DNA of 64,000 nt from NCBI RefSeq assembly GCF_050947335.1, contig NW_027473314.1, forward strand, positions 2,976,001-3,040,000. Direction: 5' to 3'. Below are positions 28,101 through 41,074 of this stretch, in pieces. Source of the DNA: Megachile rotundata (taxonomy: Eukaryota; Arthropoda; Insecta; Hymenoptera; Megachilidae). A program made the position numbers and the translations under genes. The notes beneath the pieces were generated by a model, which worked only from the letters and a program-made list of their open reading frames with translations, searched no databases and was not told where the DNA came from. Each line of letters starts with the position of its first letter. Position 1 is the first letter of the stretch.

Positions 28101-31100
28101 CTCAATCATACAATCACAATCATACGAACGCAATCATACAATCACAATCATATAATCACAATCATACAATCACAATCATTCAACCACAAGCATACAATCA
28201 CAATCATACAATCACAATCATACAATCGCAATCATACAATCATAATCATATAATCACACTCATAAAATTGCAATCATACAATCGCAATCATCCAATCACA
28301 ATCATACAATCACAATCATACAATCTGAATCATGCAACTACAATCATACGATCATAATCATGCAAGAACAATCATACAATCACAATCATGGAACCATAAT
28401 TATACAACCACAATCACACGATCACAATCATACAATCGCAATCATACAAACACAAACATAAAAGCGCAATCATACAATCGCAATGTCACAATCACAATCA
28501 TACAATCTCAATCATACAATCACAATCATACAAACGCAATCATACAATCACAATCATATAATCACAATCATACAATCACAATCATTCAACCACAAGCATA
28601 CAATCACAATCATACAATCGCAATCATACAATCACAATCATACAATCTCAATCATGCAATCACAATCATACAATCACGATCATACAATCACGATCATGCA
28701 ATCACGATCATGCAATCACAATCATACAATCACAATCATACAATCACAATCATATAATCACAATCATACAATCACAATCATACAATCACAATCATGCAAT
28801 CACAATCATACAATTACAATCATACAGTCACAATCATACAATCACAATCATGCAATCACAATCATACAATCAAAATCATACAATCACAATCACACAGTCG
28901 CAATCATACAATCACAATCATACAATCACAATCATACAATCACAATCATACAATCACAATCATATAATCACAATCATACAATCACAATCATACAATCACA
29001 ATCATACAAACGCAATCATACAATCACAATCATATAATCACAATCATACAATCACAATCATACAATCACAAGCATACAATCACAATCATACAATCACAAT
29101 CATGCAATCACAATCATACAATCAAAATCATACAATCACAATCACACAGTCGCAATCATACAATCACAGTCATACAATCACAATCATACAATTAAAATCA
29201 TACAATCACAATCATACAATCACAATCATACAATCACAATCATACAATCACAATCATACAATCACAATCATACAATCACAATCATACTATCACAATCATA
29301 CAATCGCAATCATACAATCGCAATGTCACATTCACTATTATACAATCACAGTCATACAATCAGAATCATACAATCACAATCATACAATCGCAATCATACA
29401 ATCGCAATGTCACAATCACTATCATACAATCACAATCAAACAATCACAATCATACAATCACAATCATACAATCACAATCATACAATCACAATCATACAAT
29501 CACAATCATACAATCACAATCATACAATCACCATCATACAATCACAATCATACAATCACCATCATACAAACGCGATCATACAATCACAATCATATAATCA
29601 CAATCATACAATCACGATCATACAATCACGATCATGCAATCACGATCATGCAATCACAATCATACAATCACAATCATACAATCACAATCATATAATCACA
29701 ATCATACAATCACAATCATACAATCACAATCATGCAATCACAATCATACAATCACAATCATACAATCTGAATCATGCAACTACAATCATACGATCATAAT
29801 CATGCAAGAACAATCATACAATCACTATCATGGAACCATAATTATACAACCACAATCACACGATCACAATCATACAATCGCAATCATACAAACACAAACA
29901 TAAAAGCGCAATCATACAATCGCAATGTCACAATCACAATCATACAATCTCAATCATACAATCACAATCATACAAACGCAATCATACAATCACAATCATA
30001 TAATCACAATCATACAATCACAATCATTCAACCACAAGCATACAATCACAATCATACAATCGCAATCATACAATCACAATCATACAATCTCAATCATGCA
30101 ATCACAATCATACAATCAAAATCATACAATTAAAATCATACAATCACAATCATACAATCACAATCATACAATCACAGTCATGCAATCACGATCATACAAT
30201 CACAATCATACAATCGCAATATTACAATCGCAATCATACAATCACAATCGTACAATTAAAATCATACAATCACAATCATACAATGACAATAATACAATCA
30301 CAATAATACAATCTCAATCATGCAATCACAATCATACAATCAAAATCATACAATCACAATCATACAATCACAATCATACAATCACAATCATACAATCACA
30401 ATCATATAATCACAATCATACAATCACAATCATACAATCACAATCATACAATCACAATCATACAAACGCAATCATACAATCACAATCATATAATCACAAT
30501 CATACAATCACAATCATACAATCACAAGCATACAATCACAATCATACAATCACAATCATGCAATCACAATCATACAATCAAAATCATACAATCACAATCA
30601 CACAGTCGCAATCATACAATCACAATCATACAATCACAATCATACAATTAAAATCATACAATCACAATCATACAATCACAATCATACAATCACAGTCATG
30701 CAATCACGATCATACAATCACAATCATACAATCGCAATATTACAATCGCAATCATACAATCACAATCGTACAATTAAAATCATACAATCACAATCATACA
30801 ATGACAATAATACAATCACAATAATACAATCTCAATCATGCAATCACAATCATACAATCAAAATCATACAATCACAATCATACAATCACAATCATACAAT
30901 CACAATCATACTATCACAATCATACAATCGCAATCATACAATCGCAATGTCACATTCACTATTATACAATCACAGTCATACAATCAGAATCATACAATCA
31001 CAATCATACAATCGCAATCATACAATCGCAATGTCACAATCACTATCATACAATCACAATCAAACAATCACAATCATACAATCACAATCATACAATCACA

Positions 31101-31175
31101 ATCATACAATCACAGTCATACAATCAAAATCATACAATCACAATGATACAATCACAATAATACAATCACAATCAT
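22103..31175 (+). repeat. ~10-kb megarepeat, copy 2
   Basis: Colinear with 10,735-21,347. Cassette A at 22986, 24148, 26206, 27914, 28320 and 29762 pair with 11800, 14012 (or 12976), 15552, 18072, 18478 and 19934. The pair of longest open frames (20,097-20,996 and 29,925-30,824, 299 codons each) are simply the same block copied. At 27,676 an ACGATC run joins directly to an ACAATCACCATCAT monomer, marking the 812-bp deletion relative to copy 1. The block ends at 31,175, where copy 1 reads AAAATCAC and this copy ATAATCAC. Confidence 0.85.
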
Positions 31176-31190
31176 ATAATCACAATCATA
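31160..31190 (+). other. Recombination junction between megarepeat copy 2 and block alpha
   Basis: The series that ends a left-domain unit (ACAATCACAATGAT, ACAATCACAATAAT, canonical) continues directly with ATAATCACAATCAT, a monomer from the middle of a cassette A unit. The AAAATCAC monomer, the ACGATC run and the whole of cassette A are skipped. The 14-bp register is intact across the join. Confidence 0.8.
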
Positions 31191-34100
31191 CAATCACAAT
31201 CATTCAACCACAAGCATACAATCACAATCATACAATCGCAATCATACAATCACAATCATACAATCTCAATCATGCAATCACAATCATACAATCAAAATCA
31301 TACAATTAAAATCATACAATCACAATCATACCATCACAATCATACAATCACAGTCATGCAATCACGATCATACAATCACAATCATACAATCGCAATATTT
31401 CAATCGCAATCATACAATCACAATCGTACAATTAAAATCATACAATCACAATCATACAATGACAATAATACAATCACAATAATATAATCTCAATCATGCA
31501 ATCACAATCATACAATCAAAATCATACAATCACAATCATACAATCACAATCATACAATCACAATCATACAATCACAATCATATAATCACAATCATACAAT
31601 CACAATCATACAATCACAATCATACAAACGCAATCATACAATCACAATCATATAATCACAATCATACAATCACAATCATACAATCACAAGCATACAATCA
31701 CAATCATACAATCACAATCATGCAATCACAATCATACAATCAAAATCATACAATCACAATCACACAGTCGCAATCATACAATCACAATCATACAATCACA
31801 ATCATACAATTAAAATCATACAATCACAATCATACAATCACAATCATACAATCACAGTCATGCAATCACGATCATACAATCACAATCATACAATCGCAAT
31901 ATTACAATCGCAATCATACAATCACAATCGTACAATTAAAATCATACAATCACAATCATACAATGACAATAATACAATCACAATAATACAATCTCAATCA
32001 TGCAATCACAATCATACAATCAAAATCATACAATCACAATCATACAATCACAATCATACAATCACAATCATACAATCACAATCATATAATCACAATCATA
32101 CAATCACAATCATACAATCACAATCATACAAACGCAATCATACAATCACAATCATATAATCACAATCATACAATCACAATCATACAATCACAAGCATACA
32201 ATCACAATCATACAATCACAATCATGCAATCACAATCATACAATCAAAATCATACAATCACAATCACACAGTCGCAATCATACAATCACAATCATACAAT
32301 CACAATCATACAATTAAAATCATACAATCACAATCATACAATCACAGTCATGCAATCACGATCATACAATCACAATCTTACAATCGCAATATTACAATCG
32401 CAATCATACAATCACAATCGTACAATTAAAATCATACAATCACAATCATACAATGACAATAATACAATCACAATAATACAATCTCAATCATGCAATCACA
32501 ATCATACAATCAAAATCATACAATCACAATCATACAATCACAATCATACAATCACAATCATACTATCACAATCATACAATCGCAATCATACAATCGCAAT
32601 GTCACATTCACTATTATACAATCACAGTCATACAATCAGAATCATACAATCACAATCATACAATCGCAATCATACAATCGCAATGTCACAATCACTATCA
32701 TACAATCACAATCAAACAATCACAATCATACAATCACAATCATACAATCACAATCATACAATCACAGTCATACAATCAAAATCATACAATCACAATGATA
32801 CAATCACAATAATACAATCACAATCATAAAATCACAATTATACAATCACGATCATACAATCACGATCATACAATCACGATCATACAATCACGATCATACA
32901 ATCACGATCATACAATCTCAATCATACAATCACAATCATACAATCACAATCATACAATCACAATCATACAATCTGAATCATGCAACTACAATCATACGAT
33001 CATAATCATGCAAGAACAATCATACAATCACAATCATGGAACCATAATTATACAACCACAATCACACGATCACAATCATACAATCGCAATCATACAAACA
33101 CAAACATAAAAGCGCAATCATACTATCGCAATGTCACAATCACAATCATACAATCTCAATCATACAATCACAATCATACAAACGCAATCATACAATCACA
33201 ATCATATAATCACAATCATACAATCACAATCATTCAACCACAAGCATACAATCACAATCATACAATCGCAATCATACAATCACAATCATACAATCTCAAT
33301 CATGCAATCACAATCATACAATCAAAATCATACAATTAAAATCATACAATCACAATCATACAATCACAATCATACAATCACAGTCATGCAATCACGATCA
33401 TACAATCACAATCATACAATCGCAATATTACAATCGCAATCATACAATCACAATCGTACAATTAAAATCATACAATCACAATCATACAATGACAATAATA
33501 CAATCACAATAATACAATCTCAATCATGCAATCACAATCATACAATCAAAATCATACAATCACAATCATACAATCACAATCATACAATCACAATCATACA
33601 ATCACAATCATATAATCACAATCATACAATCACAATCATACAATCACAATCATACAAACGCAATCATACAATCACAATCATATAATCACAATCATACAAT
33701 CACAATCATACAATCACAAGCATACAATCACAATCATACAATCACAATCATGCAATCACAATCATACAATCAAAATCATACAATCACAATCACACAGTCG
33801 CAATCATACAATCACAATCATACAATCACAATCATACAATTAAAATCATACAATCACAATCATACAATCACAATCATACAATCACAGTCATGCAATCACG
33901 ATCATACAATCACAATCATACAATCGCAATATTACAATCGCAATCATACAATCACAATCGTACAATTAAAATCATACAATCACAATCATACAATGACAAT
34001 AATACAATCACAATAATACAATCTCAATCATGCAATCACAATCATACAATCAAAATCATACAATCACAATCATACAATCACAATCATACAATCACAATCA

Positions 34101-34451
34101 TACTATCACAATCATACAATCGCAATCATACAATCGCAATGTCACATTCACTATTATGCAATCACAGTCATACAATCAGAATCATACAATCACAATCATA
34201 CAATCGCAATCATACAATCGCAATGTCACAATCACTATCATACAATCACAATCAAACAATCACAATCATACAATCACAATCATACAATCACAATCATACA
34301 ATCACAGTCATACAATCAAAATCATACAATCACAATGATACAATCACAATAATACAATCACAATCATAAAATCACAATTATACAATCACGATCAGACAAT
34401 CACGATCATACAATCACGATCATACAATCACGATCATACAATCACGATCAT
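31176..34451 (+). repeat. Block alpha, further copy (31.2-34.5 kb)
   Basis: Matches about 24.39-27.69 kb at offsets of 6,790, 6,776 and 6,762 bp (31848/25058, 32968/26206, 33878/27116), and 15,552-17.03 kb at 17,416 bp. It begins mid-unit, after where cassette A would lie, so no cassette A occurs between 29762 and 32968 (3,206 bp, the largest gap in the left domain). It carries the rare ACAATCACGATCAG at 34382, also seen at 16966 and 27620. The last ~2.1 kb overlaps block delta copy 2. Confidence 0.82.
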
Positions 34452-37035
34452 ACAATCTCAATCATACAATCACAATCATACAATCGCAATCATACAATCG
34501 CAATGTCACAATCACTATCATACAATCACAATCAAACAATCACAATCATACAATCACAATCGTACAATCACAATCATACAATCACAATCATACAATCACA
34601 ATCATACAATCGCAATCATACAATCATAATCATATAATCACACTCATAAAATTGCAATCATACAATCGCAATCATCCAATCACAATCATACAATCACAAT
34701 CATACAATCTGAATCATGCAACTACAATCATACGATCATAATCATGCAAGAACAATCATACAATCACAATCATGGAACCATAATTATACAACCACAATCA
34801 CACGATCACAATCATACAATCGCAATCATACAAGCACAAACATAAAAGCGCAATCATACAATCGCAATGTCACAATCACAATCATACAATCTCAATCATA
34901 CAATCACAATCATACAAACGCAATCATACAATCACAATCATATAATCACAATCATACAATCACAATCATTCAACCACAAGCATACAATCACAATCATACA
35001 ATCGCAATCATACAATCACAATCATACAATCTCAATCATGCAATCACAATCATACAATCAAAATCATACAATCACAATCATACAATCACAATCATACAAT
35101 CACAATCATACAATCACAAGCATACAATCACAATCATACAATTAAAATCATACAATCACAGTCACACAATGACAATCATACAATCACAATCATGCAATTA
35201 CAATCATACAATCACTATCATACAATCACAATCATACAATCACAATCATACAATCACAATCATACAATCACCATCATACAATCACAATCATACAATCACA
35301 ATCATACAATCACCATCATACAATCACAATCATACAATCAGCATCATACAAACGCGATCATACAATCACAATCATATAATCACAATCATACAATCACGAT
35401 CATACAATCACGATCATGCAATCACGATCATGCAATCACAATCATACAATCACAATCATACAATCACAATCATATAATCACAATCATACAATCACAATCA
35501 TACAATCACAATCATGCAATCACAATCATACAATCACAATCATACAATCTGAATCATGCAACTACAATCATACGATCATAATCATGCAAGAACAATCATA
35601 CAATCACAATCATGGAACCATAATTATACAACCACAATCACACGATCACAATCATACAATCGCAATCATACAAACACAAACATAAAAGCGCAATCATACA
35701 ATCGCAATGTCACAATCACAATCATACAATCTCAATCATACAATCACAATCATACGAACGCAATCATACAATCACAATCATATAATCACAATCATACAAT
35801 CACAATCATTCAACCACAAGCATACAATCACAATCATACAATCGCAATCATACAATCACAATCATACAATCTCAATCATGCAATCACAATCATACAATCA
35901 AAATCATACAATCACAATCATACAATCACAATCATACAATCACAATCATACAATCACAAGCATACAATCACAATCATACAATTAAAATCATACAATCACA
36001 GTCACACAATGACAATCATACAATCACAATCATGCAATTACAATCATACAATCACAATCATACAATCACAATCATGCAATCACAATCATACAATCAAAAT
36101 CATACAATCACAATCACACAGTCGCAATCATACAATCACAGTCATACAATCACAATCATACAATTAAAATCATACAATCACAATCATACAATCACAATCA
36201 TACAATCACAATCATACAATCACATTCATACAATCACAATCATACTATCACAATCATACAATCGCAATCATACAATCGCAATGTCACATTCACTATTATA
36301 CAATCACAGTCATACAATCAGAATCATACAATCACAATCATACAATCGCAATTATACAATCGCAATGTCACAATCACTATCATACAATCACAATCAAACA
36401 ATCACAATCATACAATCACAATCATACAATCACAATCATACAATCACAATCATACAATCACAATCATACAATCACAATCATACAATCACCATCATACAAT
36501 CACAATCATACAATCACCATCATACAAACGCGATCATACAATCACAATCATATAATCACAATCATACAATCACGATCATACAATCACGATCATGCAATCA
36601 CGATCATGCAATCACAATCATACAATCACAATCATACAATCACAATCATATAATCACAATCATACAATCACAATCATACAATCACAATCATGCAATCACA
36701 ATCATACAATCACAATCATACAATCTGAATCATGCAACTACAATCATACGATCATAATCATGCAAGAACAATCATACAATCACAATCATGGAACCATAAT
36801 TATACAACCACAATCACACGATCACAATCATACAATCGCAATCATACAAACACAAACATAAAAGCGCAATCATACAATCGCAATGTCACAATCACAATCA
36901 TACAATCTCAATCATACAATCACAATCATACAAACGCAGTCATACAATCACAATCATATAATCACAATCATACAATCACAATCATTCAACCACAAGCATA
37001 CAATCACAATCATACAATCGCAATCATACAATCAC
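32330..37035 (+). repeat. Block delta, copy 2
   Basis: Second copy of about 7.0-12.1 kb, with cassettes A at 32968, 34704, 35544 and 36720. It is 392 bp shorter than copy 1 around 36.15 kb. Small private changes include ACAAGCACAAACAT near 34,832, ACGAACGCAATCAT near 35,754, ACATTC near 36,223 and CGCAGTC near 36,937. It ends where the right-domain 3.7-kb repeat begins; the two overlap by about 60 bp of shared sequence. Confidence 0.82.
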
Positions 37036-40000
37036 AGTCATGCAATCACGATCATACAACACAATCATACAATCGCAATATTACAATCGCAATCATACAA
37101 TCACAATCGTACAATTAAAATCATACAATCACAATCATACAATGACAATAATACAATCACAATAATACAATCTCAATCATGCAATCACAATCATGCAATC
37201 ACAATCATACAATCAAAATCATACAATCACAATCATACAATCACAATCATACAATCACAATCATACTATCACAATCATACAATCGCAATCATACAATCGC
37301 AATGTCACATTCACTATTATACAATCACAGTCATACAATCAGAATCATACAATCACAATCATACAATCGCAATCATACAATCGCAATGTCACAATCACTA
37401 TCATACAATCACAATCAAACAATCACAATCATACAATCACAATCATACAATCACAATCATACAATCACAGTCATACATTCAAAATCATACAATCACAATA
37501 ATACAATCACAATCATAAAATCACAATTATACAATCACGATCATACAATCACGATCATACAATCACGATCATACAATCACGATCATACATTCACGATCAT
37601 ACAGTCTCAATCATACAATCACAATCATACAATCGCAATCATACAATCGCAATGTCACAATCACTATCATACAATCACAATCAAACAATCACAATCATAC
37701 AATCACAATCATACAATCACAATCATACAATCACAATCATACAATCACAATCATACAATCACAATCATACAATCGCAATCATACAATCATAATCATATAA
37801 TCACACTCATAAAATTGCAATCATACAATCGCAATCATACAATCACAATCATACAATCACAATCATACAAACGCAATCATACAATCACAATCATATAATC
37901 ACAATCATACAATCACAATCATTCAACCACAAGCATACAATCACAATCATACAATCGCAATCATACAATCACAATCATACAATCTCAATCATGCAATCAC
38001 AATCATACAATCAAAATCATACAATCACAATCATACAATCACAATCATACAATCACAATCATACAATCACAAGCATACAATCACAATCATACAATTAAAA
38101 TCATACAATCACAGTCACACAATGACAATCATACAATCACAATCATGCAATTACAATCATACAATCACAATCATACAATCACAATCATGCAATCACAATC
38201 ATACAATCAAAATCATACAATCACAATCACACAGTCGCAATCATACAATCACAATCATACAATCACAATCATACAATCACAATCATACAATCACAATCAT
38301 ATAATCACAATCATACAATCACAATCATACAATCACAATCATACAAACGCAATCATACAATCACAATCATATAATCACAATCATACAATCACAATCATAC
38401 AATCACAAGCATACAATCACAATCATACAATCACAATCATAAAATCACAATCATGCAATCACAATCTTACGATCACAATCATACAATCACAGTCATACAA
38501 TCACAATCATACAATCGCAATCATACAATCGCAATGTCACAATCACTATCATACAATCACAATCAAACAATCACAATCATACAATCACAATCATACAATC
38601 ACAATCATACAATCACAATCATACAATCACAGTCATACAACCAAAATCATACAATCACAATGATACAATCACAATAATACAATCACAATCACAAAATCAC
38701 AATCATACAATCACGATCATACAATCGCAGTCATACAATCCCAATCATACAATCTCAATCATGCAATCACAATCATACAATCAAAATCATACAATCACAA
38801 TCATACAATCACAATCATACAATCACAATCATACAATCACCATCATACAATCACAATCATCAAATCAAAATCATACAACCACAATGATACAATCACAATA
38901 ATACAATCACAATCATAAAATCACAATCATACAATCACGATCATACAATCACGATCATACAATCACGATCATACAATCACGATCATACAATCACAATCAT
39001 ACAAATAATATCATACAAATAAAATCATACAACCACAATCATACAATCACAATCATACAATCACAGTCATACAATCACAGTCATACAATCACAGTCATAC
39101 AATCACAGTCATACAATCACAATCATACAATCGCAATCATACAATCGCAATGTCACAATCACTATCATACAATCATAGTCATACAATCAAAATCATACAA
39201 CCACAATGATACAATCACAATAATACAATCACAATCATAAAATCACAATTATACAATCACGATCATACAATCACGATCATACAATCACGATCATACAATC
39301 ACGACCATACAATCACGATCATACAATCTCAATCATACAATCACAATCATACAATCACAATCATATAATCACAATCATACAATCACAATCATACAATCAC
39401 CATCATACAATCACAATCATACAATCACCATCATACAAGCGCGATCATACAATCACAATCATATAATCACAATCATACAATCACGATCATACAATCACGA
39501 TCATGCAATCACGATCATGCAATCACAATCATACAATCACAATCATACAATCACAATCATATAATCACAATCATACAATCACAATCATACAATCACAATC
39601 ATGCAATCACAATCATACAATCACAATCATACAATCTGAATCATGCAACTACAATCATACGATCATAATCATGCGAGAACAACCGTACAATCACAATCAT
39701 GGAACCATAATTATACAACCACAATCATACGATCACAATCATACAATCGCAATCATACAAACACAAACATAAAAGCGCAATCATACAATCGCAATGTCAC
39801 AATCGCAATCATACAATCACAATCATCTAATCACAATCATACAATCAGAATCATACAATCACAATCAATCAATCACAATCATACAATCGCAATCATACAA
39901 TCGCAATGTCACAATCACTATCATACAATCACAATCAAACAATCACAATCATACAATCACGATCATACAATCACGAGCATACAATCACGATCATACAATC

Positions 40001-40702
40001 TCAACCATACAATCACAATCATACAATCACAATCATATAATCACAATCATACAATCACAATCATACAATGACAATCATACAATCACCATCATACAATCAC
40101 AATCATACAATCACCATCATACAATCACAATCATACAATCATAATCATATAATCACACTCATAAAATTGCAATCATACAATCGCAATCATACAATCACAA
40201 TCATACAATCACAATCATACAATCTGAATCATGCAACTACAATCATACGATCATAATCATGCAAGAACAATCATACAATCACAATCATGGAACCATAATT
40301 ATACAACCACAATCATACGATCACAATCATACAAATGCAATCATACAAACACAATCATAAAAGCGCAATCATACAATCGCAATGTCACAATCACAATCAT
40401 ACAATCACAATCATACAATCACAATCATACAAACGCAATCATACAATCACAATCATATAATCACAATCATACAATCACATTCATTCAACCACAAGCATAC
40501 AATCACAATCATACAATCGCAGTCATACAATCACAATCATACAATCTCAATCATGCAGTCACAATCATACAATCAAAATCATACAATCACAATCATACAA
40601 TCACAATCATACAATTACAATCATACAATCACAATCATACAATCACCATCATACAATCACAATCATACAATCAAAATCATACAACCACAATCATACAATC
40701 AC
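36974..40702 (+). repeat. Recent 3.7-kb duplication, copy 1
   Basis: Matches 41,075-44,790 at an offset of 4,116 bp (294 monomers) for most of its length: cassettes A 39631/43747 and 40219/44335, cassette E 39001/43117 and runs 37531/41647, 38931/43047 and 39253/43369. Rare shared variants are CAAATCAAAATCAT near 38,860, a GCGAGAACAACC-type cassette A at 39631 and TCAATCACAATCAT near 39,869. Differences seen by eye are few: a 1-bp deletion at 37,056 and one missing monomer near 37.49 kb here, 28 bp net near 40.36 kb, and a handful of substitutions. Confidence 0.92.
37056..37068 (+). other. 13-bp monomer: 1-bp deletion
   Basis: One T is missing from the monomer, leaving 13 bp, which shifts the 14-bp register by -1. 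The spacing between cassettes A 36720 and 39631 is 2,911 bp instead of 2,912. The duplicate copy near 41.16 kb has the full monomer, so the deletion arose after the 3.7-kb duplication or was not copied. Confidence 0.9.
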
Positions 40703-41074
40703 AATCATACAATCACATTCATACAATCACAGTCATACAATCACAATCATACAATCGCAATCATACAATCGCAATGTCACAATCACTATCGTACAATCAC
40801 AATCATACAATCACAATCATACAATCACAATCATTCAATCACAATCTTACTATCACAATCATACAATCACAGTCATACAATCACAATCATAGAATCGCAA
40901 TCATACAATCGCAATGTCACAATCACTATCATACAATCACAATCAAACAATCACAATCATACAATCACAATCATACAATCACAATCATACAATCACAGTC
41001 ATACAATCAAAATCATACAATCAAAATCATACAATCACAATGATACAATCACAATAATACAATCACAATCATAA
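40703..41074 (+). repeat. Short segment between the 3.7-kb copies
   Basis: About 370 bp of ordinary satellite with a few rare variants (ACATTCATAC-type, ACTATCACAATCAT near 40.85 kb and AGAATCGC near 40.89 kb). It ends in the series ACAATCACAATGAT, ACAATCACAATAAT, canonical, AAAATCAC that normally precedes an ACGATC run. Here the run is missing and the next copy of the duplication starts instead, so this looks like a recombination junction. Confidence 0.75.

Larger units (their letters stand above)
1..37035 (+). repeat. Left higher-order domain
   Basis: This part is dense in cassette D and in the a1 subtype of cassette A, with nearly all ACGATC runs five units long. Cassette A copies are 406 to 3,206 bp apart, and every distance is a multiple of 14. 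Recurring spacings are 1,036 bp (6620, 12976), 1,540 bp (14012, 19934), 1,736 bp (7656, 15552, 32968), 840 bp (9392, 34704) and 406 bp (18072, 27914). The same unit types therefore recur in several orders. The right limit is where left-type sequence gives way to the 3.7-kb duplication type, near 36.97-37.04 kb. It is interrupted by a right-type island at about 3.57-4.97 kb. Confidence 0.8.

Noticed and set aside
20097..30824. Long open reading frames encoding Q/S/N/H-rich 14-residue repeat proteins (up to 299 codons)
   Set aside because: All three + frames are open with the same peptide because the 14-mer lacks + strand stops. Starts and stops arise from single monomer variants. There is no unique domain, signal peptide or codon-position bias, and the frames duplicate with the satellite blocks.
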